Shown here one piece after another: positions 24,957 to 37,899 of a stretch of 64,000 nt of DNA. Each line of letters starts with the position of its first letter. Within the stretch, counting starts at the first letter, position 1. Source of the stretch: Macquaria australasica (taxonomy: Eukaryota; Chordata; Actinopteri; Centrarchiformes; Percichthyidae). A program made the position numbers and the translations under genes. The stretch is from the NCBI GenBank assembly GCA_005408345.1, contig SEMN01000419.1, positions 96,001 to 160,000 of the forward strand, in the 5' to 3' direction. The notes beneath the pieces were generated by a model. The model searched no databases. It had not been told where the DNA came from and saw nothing but the letters and a program-made list of their open reading frames with translations.

Positions 24957-25325
24957 TAAAGGAATAGTTTGACATTTGGGGAAGTACACTAATTTCTTGC
25001 TGAGAGTAAGATGAGAAGATCAATATCACTCTCATATAACCACAACGTGTCGTCTTTAGACTTCAGTTTTTGTACAGATTAAACAAATCGGTTAATGTGT
25101 ATGATAACGTGTTGAACTGGTGAACTAGCGGTGCAGGTAGATGAGTTATTTACCTTTGGACAGAGCCAAACTCGGATGTTTCCCCCTGCTTCAAGTCTTT
25201 GTGCTAAGCTGAGCTAACCGTCTTCCAGCTGTAGCTTCATATTTGATGGACACATATGAGAGTGATCTTCTCATCTAACTCTTGGCAAGAAAGCCAATAA
25301 GTGTATTTCCCTAAATGTGAACTAA
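24957..25325. mobile_element. foldback element, copy A (long terminal inverted repeats)
   Basis: The left end reads 'aatagtttgacatttgggg...cttgctgagagtaagatgagaagatcaatatcactctcat'. The right end reads 'atgagagtgatcttctcatctaactcttggcaagaaagcc...aaatgtgaactaat', its approximate reverse complement over about 70-80 bases. The interior holds 'gctaagctgagctaac' and 'cctttggacagagcca', shared with the other copies. Non-coding. Confidence 0.85.
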
Positions 25326-26451
25326 TAACACAATCTGTAGTAAACAAGCTTCACTGTAATGGTCCTTAAACTGTTGTCTTCCACTGCATTCTACTCAGGA
25401 AAGAGCACCATGACGATCACACAATTTGATCAGCTCCCTGTACTGGGTTTACTTAACTCATCTGTATCCTGTAAAGAGCAGGCTGTCCTATCACATTGGA
25501 CAATAAAATCACCAATGTTAAAAATCAACATAATTCGACACGTGACCATTTTAGCGGCCACCCTAGAATTATATTAGCTCAATGACTGGACAAATAAGCC
25601 TCAAATCAACACCTCAACTGCCAATATCTGTCTAGGTAAAATCAACACAGATTAAGTTTTCTGCTTCCAAGACTTTGAAACTGATTACAGCATTTGACAT
25701 TGTTTTCAAGTTTGGGCCAAATTACAGCAAATTTATAATCACTGATTTTTACAGTCTCAGAGTTAAATCAACCCGGACGATTCTGAATATTTTGGGAATG
25801 ATCAGTCTAGTTTCTGTGTAGGTAATAACAGAAAAGAATGGTAAAAACACACAGAATCTTAACTCTTAAAAAAGCATAATGTAAAACATAGAGTAGTCAA
25901 TAGCTAGTTGATAGAAAGTCTTTAGATGAAAAGTTCTTGTCAGATGAATTCAGATGCCATAAATGAGACGACTTTAAAAAGAGGTTCTTCCTTTAAGACT
26001 GTGTCCAGATAAGTGAAGCCTGACGTCATGAAGACAAGGTGTGGATGGCGGCTCGGGCTGGCAGACGACAGGGCCAACTATCCCTCCTACCCTTCCTCTC
26101 TTTTTCCGTCCATCTGTCCATTTGAAACAATGTCAAGTGTGGAAAACTGGTTCTGTGCAATGGGATGTTGAGTCACGATTTGTCCTCTTTCCTGCTTCTT
26201 GCCTTAGAAATTGGGAACTTCTGTTTTCTGTGGTATGTTTGCTATGTGGCTGTGGGGTTATTGTTCAGGACTGTAACTGACTGGTTAGTTGGTTGCTGCG
26301 TGAGGTCTCTCCAGTGTGCTGAGAGGCATGCTTTTGTGGTCCCTCCAATTTGAATAGGCTACAGCACCTGAGTCTGGAAATGTAGATGAGAAAATGTAAG
26401 GGAAGCGCAAATGTTTGATTGAAAATTTGTTTCCATTTACAGAGAACTCAC

Positions 26452-29400
26452 CGGTTCCTCCTGTCTTTGTGCCAGCGGCCCCGTTGGCTCCTCCTGCTCC
26501 ATCAGTCTGTCACAGAGAAAGACAGACAGTTATAAGGACAATAAGGACATAATGTATGTAGTCAATTAGCTTAGCTTAGCATAAAGACTGGAAACAGGGG
26601 GAAACAGCTAGCCTGGCTCCGTCCAAAGGTAACAATATCCACCTATCAGCATCTCTAAAGCTCACTAATCAACACGTTATATTTCTCTTGTTCTGTATAA
26701 TTAAGGTTTTCAAGAACGTTTGGGGCGTTTTGGAACTTTATGCATGGTATGTGGTAACGCCTATCAAACTCTCAAAGTGACCTTGGCCACAGCACAGGAA
26801 TAAGTAGTAACATCAACTAGAGTGGAATAAAACAACATTTCACAACCAACAAAGGGGTTTGAGACTACACTTCCTGCATCAAGGTGAAGTGCTACAATTT
26901 GTAGCTTTAAGTAGGTATCTTGTGATATTGATAAGATACTGATTCAGTGATTTTGCTCTTTCTGTCTCATTGCTTGTGAGTCCCTCTGCACTCCTGCTTT
27001 CAATTGAGTCAATCAACACTTGACAAAAACCGCATTGTGTGGCATAATACAATTTCCTAAGTGCATTACAGCTTATTAATCTTTATCCACCTAGACCTCA
27101 ATGCAGTATTAGACACAGTGGACCACAATCTTAATAGAGTGACAAAAAACAGTGGAGAGGTCCCTCAGGGGTCAATACTAGGTCCTGTACTTACTGTATG
27201 TGTTGTGATTTGTTATATAGAGAGGCATACAAACTGCTCTCTCAGATGTCTGAGAACTTTGTCCAGTTATCTGACTTTAAATCTGAGATCTTTGTTAGCC
27301 CTCCTAAGTCAATAACAATTTGAGGTATTTCTGACAATCACATTTGGTGATAATGTGAAGGTGGGCAGTGCAGTTCTGTTATCTTACAGTATCTGAAATA
27401 AATTCTGTTATCTGTTTCTGACTTTTAAAAGGTAATTTATCTTTTATTTTGTTCAGCTCTTTCTACACCTGTTTCCGCCAAACGTCTGTCTTTATCTCCA
27501 GGATGTGTAATATGCTGCTGCTTGGATTTTGATACCTTTCACTCTGTTCATTTGGTAGCAGATTATCCCATTAATTCAACTGGAGCGTTTTTACACTGTT
27601 TTGACACTTAATTTCAGAAATTATTTTTAAGATTTTAATTACACTAAAAAGAACTGGAAGGCCTGGCCCCTTTTATACTCCTACAAGTTACGGTACAATT
27701 TAGGATCCTCAGGCGAAATCAAGAATTAACACTGAAGGAGGCGAAGGTGGAGAAGTGTTTGCTTTTGGAGCCCCTGAAATTTGGGAAGACCTATGAGAGA
27801 ACATCCGACTTGCCAAGTCCATTTTGTCATTTAGGTAACTTTTAAAAAATGCATTTAATAGGCAGACCTTCTTTGTAATTTGGTCATATACAAGTGTAAT
27901 TTTTTTTTCTATTACCCAGTGTTTATATTAACGTTGGCTATTTTATATTCTTTAATTTTTGCCTTTATATATGTTATGGTTGTTAGGTAGTAGTTAGTTT
28001 TAGTGTGTTAAAATAAAGATTACCATCATCATTATTATTTTTATCATGATGGATTTTGGTATAAAGTATTATAATCACAATATGAAATTGTTATTACTGA
28101 TTCTGTATTCCATACCCAAAGCTTGTTATTCAAGTTGATGTTAATCATAATCAGAAAATAATGGTCACTCATAATATCCTGACAAAATTCTTTCTGGTAG
28201 CAAAACTTCACATGATTAAACATTTTCATTGATGGCCTAATCTATTTTCATTTGTCCCATGGGTTTACGTGGTTTGAATCTAATGAGGCCAATATCAGCT
28301 ACAGTATCACAGCCTCTACCGTCCTCCTGCTGATTGCTGATAATCAGCTACTTATTGCTCCTAATCGGCAGCTAATGAACTGCAATAGATACTACACGCT
28401 ACATTTAGATATTGAAGGTGCTGTTGCATGAATCGAGTGAGGTCTTTAGTGACACACTGGTAGAAAGAAGGAGGGAAAGAACTGGAAACAGAGAGAGAAG
28501 AAGACAAAAAAAGTCAATTCATACCGTTGTTCCACTGACGTCATACGCGTTGCCACTGCTCCTGTGGATGACAACAAAGAAAATGAGAGATTGTTAAGAT
28601 GGTATGCCATATCTGTGTGTACTCAGTGTGTAAGGGGACAAAGGTGCATACAGTCCTATTTACATATGTAGGTTTGATTTATGGCTCAAGACATTTAAAA
28701 CTGTGTCCATCTGCCACCTGTTTTGTCTCTGGCTCTTTTCCGAGTGTGTATCCATATTGTCCTTAACATCCAGGTTCACGCACATACTCAGGACCTTTGG
28801 TCACAGTCCCCTGCTGTCCTTCCAAAAAGTGTTTTGTGTCTTTAATGGCCATCATCCTGCCCTCAGCACTCTCCTGTCCTGCTTCACTGCACCAATAATC
28901 CAGTACAGTATAGAGTAAATCCCTATTTATACCTAAACTCAGTTGGAGTCGATTAGACCTGACTGTCTTAGCCGAGCCCAGGCTGAATGTCTCATTAAAC
29001 TGCTTAAATGTGGAAGGGGCTCTGGTAGGCCAAACTGTCATTAGGAAACTATAAGTAATTTCAGGCTCAAGTCAAGTTTAGGCTCTTGACAAAAGGGCTT
29101 AGAATATGCTGGACTGTTTTCAGTGAGTTATAATACTGTGTTTGTGACAGAGCTGTCATTTTAATGGTCAGTATTCATAGACATGACTTGATTTGGGACT
29201 TGCTTTGATAAGACTTTAGATTTGCCTTGAGACTTTATTTGACATATCTTGACACTAGACTTAGACTTGCTTTGACAGGACTTGTGACTTGATTTACCAG
29301 GACTTGTGACTTGACCAGGGCTTGTCTCGATTGGGACTTGATTTAGACTTACTTACTTGATTTAGACTTACTTGATTAGACTTACTTAAAAACAGCTCCG

Positions 29401-30465
29401 GTGCACTCATCATCAGTTTTCAGCATTTATCAGTCCACTGAATTTTTGAGATCACAAATCAGACTAATGTCACCTCAAAGTCTTCCTTGTATTATTCCTT
29501 GATGCAGCATTGCGCCACATCTGTTCTTTCTCATCTTTGTTCTTTGTCTTAACTCAATCAACACACATTGGCACCAGTGTGTTCCCCTTCTTTAGATATA
29601 CAAACAATCTGCTGATTCCCATCTATCACTAAAGTCCCATTCCAGTTTCATTCCTCTGAGTGACAAACAAGTCCTGGAATGTACAGTCTGCAAGATAAGA
29701 CTTTTGTTTCACCCAGCAGTTCCTCTGTGTTACTGTCACTGGTATGTTTGGTGTGACAACCGCAGTAATGGGTGTGCAAACACACACATGCGCGCATAGA
29801 TGTGTATAAAAACACCCACATACAGTACGTGTGCACGAACACACACATACACACACACAGATTTCATTGGGACCATCGGGCTATTGAAGGTTAATGTTCC
29901 AAGCCCAGCCCATTTGGTTCAACTACCTCAACCCTTAAAATGATATTTGACTGCACTTCCTTTCCTCCTCCTCTTCAAACAGGCAACACCCATCATCAAA
30001 ACCACCTATCGAGTCGAACAAGTCTCTGTTCTGTGCTGCTTAAAAGTAATGAATGGCAATTAAAGCTGCAAGTCCAGGGCAGGAAAATGAATCATCCAAC
30101 ATATTGTGAGCAGCCACTCCAAACAGGGGGAGGCTTGTTTCATACAGGGTGGCAGTGTACTTATGCATTAGGTGACACTGTTCTTAATCCCTTTAACTCA
30201 CTTTGAGTGACAGCATTCACAAGTGCAAATGGTCAAAGGCAGCTTATATTTCATAGTATACTGGAAGAAATGACAAGCCACAAATATACTCAAATTAATG
30301 TCACTTTTCAAAATCACGTTTCCCTCACCTGTTACACCTGGTGCAAAGGGCGACGAGAGTGATGCTGAGGATGAGGAAGACGATGAGGGAGATGATGCCC
30401 ACCTCAGGGGAGGAAAACCAACCCAACATGCCAACCATCCCTACTGGAGCCATTGTCCTAGCGCT
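26452..30465 (-). CDS. putative small single-pass membrane adaptor-like protein, N-terminal part
   Basis: Three minus-strand exons join in phase: 30465-30329 (acceptor TTCTTTACAG, start ATG at 30453, donor CAG|GTGAGG), 28561-28525 (CATCCACAG and ACG|GTATGA) and 26506-26452 (CTGTGACAG and CCG|GTGAGT). Together they encode 72 residues plus one base. A short N-terminus is followed by a ~20-residue hydrophobic segment (about 19-36, IISLIVFLILSITLVAL), then CTRCNR, then SSGNAYDVSG and a Gly/Ala/Thr-rich stretch. A short ectodomain, one membrane span and a juxtamembrane CxxC is the layout of palmitoylated LAT/LAT2-type adaptors, and NAYDV could be a tyrosine signalling site. That is inference; overall sequence identity is not recognised. 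The 3' exons were not found. Confidence 0.55.
26560..26760. repeat. foldback element, partial copy D
   Basis: Contains the family's interior block 'agcttagcttagcataaagactggaaacagggggaaacagctagcctggctc' (broken by small changes) and 'ctctaaagctcactaatcaacacgtta'. The terminal arms are missing or degraded. Confidence 0.8.
27061..27860 (+). mobile_element. degraded LINE reverse-transcriptase fragment
   Basis: Frame 27061-27315 reads LDLNAVLDTVDHN and GEVPQGSILGPVL, which match conserved reverse-transcriptase blocks of L2/CR1-like LINEs (LDLSAAFDTVDH and GVPQGSILGP). The blocks lie much closer together than in an intact enzyme. Further right, about 27715-27840 resembles the eroded C-terminal end. 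It is an internally deleted dead copy, in an intron of the small membrane-protein gene. Confidence 0.75.
29165..29395. repeat. degenerate 'gacttg' minisatellite
   Basis: Dense irregular repetition of 'gacttg', 'ttagactt' and 'acttgattt' units over about 230 bases, a simple dispersed repeat type common in fish. Confidence 0.8.
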
Positions 30466-32045
30466 CTGTAAAGAATGGCAAAACCATGCCAAAAGTGTCA
30501 ACAAAGTAGGCACACACTGTTAAAACAAAATTCTTGAGCAGTGGGTGGTGGTATAGCCTATGTGAAATTTTTACAATCAAATTTTCCATTAGATACAATG
30601 GTGATGATAAAAGTAAACATACAGCATCTCACACACTGAAGTCCAGCACATTTCAGATGAACATATTCTTCAAAAAGAAAAAAAGACAAGGTACAGGGTT
30701 CATAACTTACGTTGTATGCTGCTTGACTCTGCTGTAGCTCTGTCACTAACTGCTGTCAGTCATTCAACTGCCTTTGCTTTATGTGGCAGTCAACTTAGGG
30801 AGGGACTCAGTTCAGTCGTGTCCTATCTGTCATGAAAGAGGTGCTGACACAAGCCCGTAAACATCCCATTGTGTTGTTTATCACCACTGAATCACATTTG
30901 CACCTGAGGGCCTCGCCACCTGACATGACTGTGACTTCCAGGAATGTTGGAATGTTTTAGACAAAAATACTTGAACCCTGAAACACGGTGGCTGATCAAG
31001 AGAAAACCCAAGAAATCAATACAAGACTGTCAAACTTTAGACTGAAAATCCTCCTGTGGGGGAAACGTGTGAGCTGAACCAACCCCTGATGTCAATTCAT
31101 GTGTGTACTCTAGCTGCCTGCCAGGGAAAAGCTGATTAGGCAGACACACACACACACACACAAAACACCTCCCCCTAGCAGCAGTTTACATGACTGCAGA
31201 AAATTGGCAGCTCATCGCAGGCCAAGGGCAATTTCATACTCCACTCTTTACACATTTTAAATATGCAGTCACTTTTGTTGTGCTGTATTCCACAAGCTAA
31301 TTGTAGTATTTCTGCTAATAAGGAGGCTATAATAGGACTCCATGATCTTATATAGTCAGTTACATTTATATTTTTAATTGCACATTGGCTAGTAGTTGGA
31401 TATACAGTAAATACCCAGTAAAAGACACCAACAAATAAACTGCTGGAGCAATCCACATGATAGTTTCTCCTTCTTGGTCTCTGTGCCGAGAGCTGATTGG
31501 CTGGAACTACTGAAATCATACTCACAAGGGAGGTATTACAGAAACAAGGATCATTGTTCTAATGCAAAGCAGGGTTTGGATGGAGACTAGGACCAGTGTA
31601 ATTGGATTACAGTGCTTCAGAGGTGCACTGTATCACTTTGAAAAGGTCAGGGGTCGAGTCATGAAACTAAGGGATAATGTGAATGATAAAGTTCTAGGAT
31701 GAATGGTCAGTGAGCAATCTGGAAAACCAAAACCAAAAAGAAATACCACCATGTCTACAGGATATAGTTTGTGCATGGCTGTAGGAGGGTGGCATACTAT
31801 TGCATTGTGTAAAATTGCAGTGTGTGTTAATGTCAGCTGTGTCCAGCCACTCCTGCACGATAATGCTATCAGCACTGAAGCCCTTTTTTTTGACTACTGG
31901 TCAGTGAAATTACCCCATTCAGTGCCAAGGGAGCAGACCAATTATGTAATTCTGCATTCACGCTGTGTTAAAATAATTAAACACATTTCATATCTAGACT
32001 TTGACTTTGTTCACTTTGTTTATAAAACTTCCATGTTTTGCCTTA

Positions 32046-32400
32046 AAAGAATAGTTAGACATTTTGGGAAATTATTCGCTTTCTTGCTGAAAGTTAGATG
32101 AGAAGACTGATACGAGCCTCACGTCTGTCTGCTAAATATGACAGACAGACCATTAGCTTAGCCACAGCTAACGTGCCTCTGTCTGAAGAAAAAACAAAAA
32201 TCCACCTTCCAGCACCTCTAAAGCTCACTAATAAACGTGTTATATCTCGTTTGTTTAATCCAAATAAAACTAGCCAGGCTAGCTTTTTCCCCCGCGTCCA
32301 GTCTTTATGTTAAGCTTCATATTTAATGGACAGATATGAGAGCTGCTCATCTAACTTTCTGCAAAAAAGTGTATTTCCCAAAATGTTACTATTCCTTTAA
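32046..32400. mobile_element. foldback element, copy B
   Basis: Left end 'gaatagttagacattttgggaaat', right end 'atttcccaaaatgttactattcc'; these are inverted repeats. The interior includes 'agcttagccacagctaac', 'cacctctaaagctcactaataaac' and 'gccaggctagcttttt', matching the family. Inside are short unsupported open frames. Confidence 0.88.
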
Positions 32401-33163
32401 TAACATAATTGCTATGAAATAAAGTTTTGTAGATGCAGAAACACACAGAAAGGTAAGGCAGAGGAAGAATTGCATTGATTTACCCCGACACACACATCCA
32501 AACACACACACCTTCCCACCCCTGACTCTTTAAGATCAAACACACACATCTCTTTGTTAGTGATGACACCAAAACCAAGTAACACCCACACCGATTACTT
32601 GTTTAACAGCCCCATTCTGTCATAATCAGCATCTGAAGCCCTGCAGAACAGGCAATCCATAGCTCTCAGCAATTTTCATTTGTTCCCTTTCTGGGATCTG
32701 TATGAGATTTCTTCAGCGGCACACAGCAAAATCAATAGCCACACTTTCACAGCAGGGGGAAAGGAAGCCTGCAGGAATCATGGCCAATTTCAAATATTTG
32801 TAGCATAATCCTGAAAGCACAATTTGTTCATATAGGAATGAACCCAGCTAACAAATAATCTCTATTTGTGGGCAAATTGAAAAAATAATAACCTTCCTGA
32901 TGCTAGCTGGGTTTAACCCTGCAGAGGAAAGTGGGCCTACTGCGTGTGCATATATTAATCTAACAATGCTACCACAGGGTTCACTAACACACTGCTTGGC
33001 CCACATTTTTTCATTCAGACTATCTCAAATAACTGACAATAACACATTCATTTTATTTCTCAAATATGTTTCAGGCTGACTACCACATTTCAAAACATTT
33101 CATTTCTCAATTAAATATTTGAGAAAAATTCCTCTTTGATTAAAGATATTCAGGAAAGATTTA

Positions 33164-34268
33164 AGAAATAGTTTGACATTTCGGGAAATGCAGTTATTGG
33201 CTTTCTTGCCGAGAGTTAAATGAGAAGTTTGATACTCTCATGTCTGTACGTTATGAAACTACAGCCAGCAGCCGTTTAGCTTAGCTTAGCTCAAAGACAG
33301 GAAACAGGGCAAATCAGCTAGTCTGGCTCTTTACAAAGGTGAGAAAAAATCACCTGCCAGCACCTCTAAAGGTACGTTCAGAAAGAACACGAGGCGTGGT
33401 GGAGCAATTGCAAACAAAGTCAATGGACAGCTGTGAGAGGGTGAGAATAGACACAAATTCTCCCAGGGCGGGAGGCGAGATGAAGAAGCGTCCAATAAAC
33501 ATTGTAGAGAAATGGTCCAGCACATAACCCCATGTAAAACCGCAACTTTCCGTTTTTACACTTCCGTTTTGCTGCGGATTAAACAAGCAAGATACAACGT
33601 GTTAATTAGTGAGCTTTAGAGGTTCTAATAGGTGGATTTTGTTACCTCTGGACAAAGCCAGGCTCCCACTGCTCTCAGTCTTTACGCTAACACAGTGATT
33701 CCCAACCAGGGGTACTTGGTTGAAGTAGCTCGACTAATTTGAAAAAAATATAAATTATGATTTGATTAAAAGAATATATCCACATATTAAGGCTGCTGTA
33801 ACACCTGAACACTACCTGTTGCAATTATGTAAGAGTGAGTAAAAACTAGTTAGCAAACCAGCACATAAGTTTGAACAGGTAGTTAAAAGTAATGACTAAA
33901 GAGTTAAAATAATTATCTAAAAGTAATGGATAAACTATTGGAGCATTCAGCTTCACTCCAAGTGGTAGAAGTATGATTGCTGAGCAAAACAACCTAAACC
34001 TAATTACTAAAAATTGACAAAGTTGTACGAAAAAAATATTTTTAACAATATCTACTTTTATAAAATCAATAATGTTATACATTTGGAACATGATAGGTGG
34101 CAATCAATGAAGGGGTACGTGAGTTTAGTAGACAGGACTGTGGGGGTACCTTAGACCAAAAAGGTTGGGAACCACTGCGCTAACGGTCGAATGGTATCGA
34201 TCTTCTCATTTAACTCTCGGCAAGAAAGCAAATGAGCGCATTTGCGAAAATGTTTAACTATTACTTTA
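33164..34268. mobile_element. foldback element, copy C, interrupted by a hAT-like insertion
   Basis: Left end 'gaaatagtttgacatttcgggaaatgc', right end 'gcatttgcgaaaatgtttaactatt'; these are inverted repeats extending over the 'ctttcttgccgagagttaaatgagaag' block and its mirror. Without the insertion at 33693-34177 the element would be about 610 bases. Confidence 0.88.
33693..34177. mobile_element. hAT-like non-autonomous element nested in foldback copy C
   Basis: The ends are CAGTGATTCCCAACC and GGTTGGGAACCACTG (one mismatch between inverted ends). Flanks are CGCTAACA (33685-33692) and CGCTAACG (34178-34185), an 8-bp target duplication with one change, as expected of hAT transposons. The interior is AT-rich and non-coding, 485 bp. 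Confidence 0.88.
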
Positions 34269-35657
34269 AAATGAGGCCTGAGCTCGGCTCTGACTCACAC
34301 ACTGATACTGGGCCATCCTGAATCTCATCCCGAGGGACTTTACTTTACATATTAGAAACAAAAGGTGTGGCTACCATCTTAAAATGGCTGCTATCACCTA
34401 ACAAAGAACAGGCCAAACCAAAGAGACACACTTACAATAGCTGGCTGTCCTCCATGTGGACAAACAGGGTCAACAAGATATATTCGTGTTTAACATTAGT
34501 GTCTAAACAGCCTTGATTTATTTCATGGCCTGTTCAGTAATATTCAGTATTTGTCAAGAATTTAACAGTTCTTCCATTTTCCTCTAGATTCTGTTTATAT
34601 TATGTCATGCTGTCCATGTCCACGTATTACATAGTGTTCCATAATGCTTGGCCTTGTTGGGTATCTGGCTGGTGTAAATCTACTAAATACCATTATGTTG
34701 AGATAAAGCAGTCTTTCATTTGCTCCTACTTCTGCCAATCAAAATCCTTCAATTTAGTGACAATAAGATAGAGTCAATCCTTCACCACATCTTGAGGGTC
34801 TTATAAGTCACTTGATTGGGCAGAGAAATAAAACAAAAACCTGCAGTTGTTGCCTTTTGCCCCTGAAGGGCAGTGTTGTCCTCTGTCATCTTTTCCAACC
34901 CACACACACACTTCACTGTAAGTGGATCTGCTGAAGGATTTTACACATGTGGAAGACCGTTCTGCCAACTTGTCTCCATGCAGTCTATCCCCCTGCCTCA
35001 GTATTAAACTAGCCTCTTTGTTCGCCCCCAAATCCCACTATCTGGCTAGTCCACTTCGGTGAACGCCATAATCCAGATTTGCTTTTTCACTCCGTCTTTC
35101 ACTGTTGACACTGCTGCTCGCCTCAGAGAGCCTTTGTGGCAAACAGGAATGTCCAATATTTTAAAGCTTGAGAAGCAGGTTTTGGAGTAGCAGTATGTAC
35201 AGAACTGGACAGTAAACACATTTTGAATACGCAGTTGCTTGTTTTCTGTATTAGAATAGGTAGAAACAAAGCTTGAAAATGCATAGATATTTACAATATA
35301 TGTTTATTATTTCCTAAAATTAGGAACTGAAATATATTTAGACACTATTTGGTTTACTCCTGGTATATTTGACACCAATATCATTCATCAGCATTGTCCT
35401 CAGAACAGACTTCGTCATCAGCAGCGTTTAAATGGGAGGATGATTCACTGTGGAAAACTTTACTGAGTCATGGTCAGCAAACTATGGAGTCCACTGAGCC
35501 ATTGAATCAGCAGTTAAACCCTTTGGAAATTTCAGATGACCTGCTAATTGTACCAGACAATAAGCTCTTTCATGTTATTTTATTGTTTGAATATTTAATA
35601 AGTAATCACATTTTTCACAGACAAACTGATTGTTAAAGAAAAACTTTGAAAGATGGC

Positions 35658-35663
35658 TTTATT
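35658..35663 (-). terminator. paqr8: candidate paqr8 poly(A) signal
   Basis: TTTATT on the plus strand is AATAAA on the minus strand, about 150 bases past the paqr8 stop and just beyond the microsatellite. Its use is inferred. Confidence 0.5.
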
Positions 35664-35693
35664 TTATTATTATTACTAATATTGTTTGGTACA

Positions 35694-35799
<106 letters not shown>

Positions 35800-35810
35800 A
35801 CAAACACTTG

Positions 35811-36875
35811 TCACTTGTCTCTATCTTGTTTACCCTGCAGTTTCTTGTTCATGTGCATCATTGTGATGAGTGCTGTCAGGATGCAACACAGGAACAAGAC
35901 GGGGAAGGATACGCAAGCCCACCACAGCTGCCTCTCTCCAAATACCTCCACCACCGTATCCCTCCGCCTGGCGTAGTCCTGGAAGAAAGCCTCCAGCTGG
36001 AACATGGTGCACAGGGACAGAAGCAGGTGGAAGATCTGGTGGCCCTGACCCACAAAGTCACAGTGGCCCGGGAAGAAGCGCTCAGGGATAGGACAGGAGA
36101 AGAAGAGGGCAGACAGCATGAAAGTGACAATCTGGAGGGCGTGGAAGGGCAGTGAGGGCTCCTGTGTCCAGGAGACGGTGAACAGGCGATGGGCTATGGG
36201 GCTGATGTCCAGCACATATGCAAGTGACGTAGGGATCAGCTGGCAGATTTTACGCCGCAATGGATATGGCCGCTGGTACCTGGACTTAGCGAAACAGCAG
36301 CCTGCACAGGAGAGCAACCCAAAGAAGGCAGCTCCAGGTAGAAACAACAGCCCGATGCAGCTCTCTCTCCACGCTGGCTCTGACCCATAGAAATAATGGC
36401 CAAGTGAGCAACCATACTGATACACAGCTACACCCACATAGTCCATGAAGAAGAAGAAGTAGTGTGAATGTTCAGAGTGAGATTGCAAGAGATGAGCTGC
36501 CACACTGAGGAACAGATAGGTGAGGGAAGACACCAGGAAGACACTCAGAGGTAGAGAGGCTCCGTCCAAGGTATACCCCAGGGCACCTACGTTGGCCCAC
36601 CAGCGGAGCAGCAACACAGGACCTGCCAACAAGTGAGTCCACACGTTCAACGATTCATTGTGTTTCTGGAAGAGGCTGAGGAAGTAGCAGCGCCAGTCCT
36701 GCTGTACGGGACGGTAGCCCGACAGGATGTAGGGCTCTCGGAACAGGCTGGGGACCTGGGAGGCGGTGACGGTGGGGCTGGGTGAAGGGATGAGGTCCGA
36801 GAAGTGGGGCAGGCGGCGGAGGTGCTTGATGCTTAGGGTCAAGGTGCTGAGCCGCTGCAGAATGTCGCCTGACAT
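35811..36875 (-). CDS. paqr8: membrane progestin receptor beta (PAQR8)
   Basis: Seven-transmembrane PAQR-family receptor for progestins at the plasma membrane. It is a single open exon of 354 residues, matching the family's usual length. The N-terminal ILQRLSTLTLSIKHLRRLP and the central CAGCCFAKSRYQRPYP resemble PAQR8 more than PAQR7. PAQR signature residues are visible: KHNESLNVWTHLLAG (71-85), H128, D145 (in FFFMDYVGVAVYQYG), and H279 and H283 in GQGHQIFH. The 17-residue and 4-residue spacings match the zinc-ligand spacing known from adiponectin receptors. The start is ATG at 36875. An acceptor-like TTTTTTCAG upstream (~36966) indicates a spliced 5' untranslated region. Its neighbour is mcm3, as in human 6p12. 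Open frames on the plus strand here are antisense shadows. Confidence 0.93.
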   Translation of the reverse strand: MSGDILQRLSTLTLSIKHLRRLPHFSDLIPSPSPTVTASQVPSLFREPYILSGYRPVQQDWRCYFLSLFQKHNESLNVWTHLLAGPVLLLRWWANVGALGYTLDGASLPLSVFLVSSLTYLFLSVAAHLLQSHSEHSHYFFFFMDYVGVAVYQYGCSLGHYFYGSEPAWRESCIGLLFLPGAAFFGLLSCAGCCFAKSRYQRPYPLRRKICQLIPTSLAYVLDISPIAHRLFTVSWTQEPSLPFHALQIVTFMLSALFFSCPIPERFFPGHCDFVGQGHQIFHLLLSLCTMFQLEAFFQDYARRRDTVVEVFGERQLWWACVSFPVLFLCCILTALITMMHMNKKLQGKQDRDK

Positions 36876-37899
36876 AGCTGGGTGATGGGTGGAGGAGAGG
36901 AAGAGGAGATGGAATACAGACAGAGGAGGACTGCTGGACAGAACACCCTGTGGGAGACTAAACTGAAAAAAGAAAGTAAATTATTGCAGGAGTTTACTTT
37001 ATTGGAGAAGATGCCACGTGGAATTTAGTGAATATTTGAAAACTGCAAGGTTATTTATTAAGAAAGACCTTATAATGGCCACGCTTTGATGTGATGCAAA
37101 CAAGCATTATGCAGGATGCATTTTTGGAATGCATCAATCTCTACAGTGAAAGTTAATAAAAACTTCACACAAACCAGCCAGGAGCACATGCTGTGAAATT
37201 TCGATAGACAGATTAACAAATTAGGGTTTTTTTTCTGTGATACAGCAGCTGTAATTCTTTTGGTGTTTTTAAAATGTTCATGTGCGAGGAACCATGTACA
37301 TCATCACATGTGAATGTTTTCATTTGACATAAATATTTAACCATTTTAGCTCATTTTCAATTAAACACTTACAGTCCACACAAATACACACAACACAGGG
37401 GCATGCATTGCAAGAGCCGGACATTCTTCTCCATATAAGTCATTTACACTGGAAAAGCAGGTATGTAATCAAGCCTGTAACCGTCTCCCTCCTGTTATGA
37501 CACACACGCAGAGAATGTAAACTACTGTTGTCTCCAAGGTAAATGAGCACCTATGGAGGCAACAAGACACCCATCTGAGGATAGACTGCTATTGAAAACA
37601 GCTACTAGTGGGTGCGCCCTGACCATTTCCCCCCTCTATTGTTGTTGTCACAAAAACCTCTGATTCCTCTGACCCTGAATGCTAAACTTTATATGTGCTG
37701 CAGAATCAGTCCATAGCAGGAAAACATATGTTTAACATATCTTATCCTTTATGTCAACGCAGAAAAAAATCGCTACAATAAACCTTTTAATTTGCCAAAG
37801 TCGCAGAAATTATTTACACCCTTAAAAGCATGCGTGTCCAAACTAACATACTGTCAGGTACAGCTGTGTGAAGCTGGTGAAAGGATCTAGGAAGATCTC

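Larger units (their letters stand above)
21930..26451. other. repeat-rich region 3' of the small membrane-protein gene
   Basis: Further exons of the minus-strand gene at 26452-30465 should lie here, because its last recognised exon ends with a donor. None could be identified. Visible contents are a GA microsatellite (22669-22699), a tandem dispersed repeat (23340-23700), one end of a TTAAAGGCCC-ended MITE (to ~24115) and a foldback element (24957-25325). Short open frames on both strands lack support. Confidence 0.5.
30466..35657. other. intergenic region rich in foldback elements
   Basis: This lies between the small membrane-protein gene and the paqr8 3' end. Foldback copies at 32046-32400 and 33164-34268 (the latter with an insertion) and a CA tract at 31141-31163 are identified. 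Several open frames up to 132 codons (31175-31525, 31703-32101) run through repeats and have no splice or family support. A 5' untranslated exon of the small gene may lie here but is not visible. Confidence 0.55.

Noticed and set aside
31175..32101. Open frames of 116 and 132 codons on opposite strands
   Set aside because: Low-complexity or repeat-derived sequence running into foldback copy B, with no splice sites that fit and no recognisable domain.
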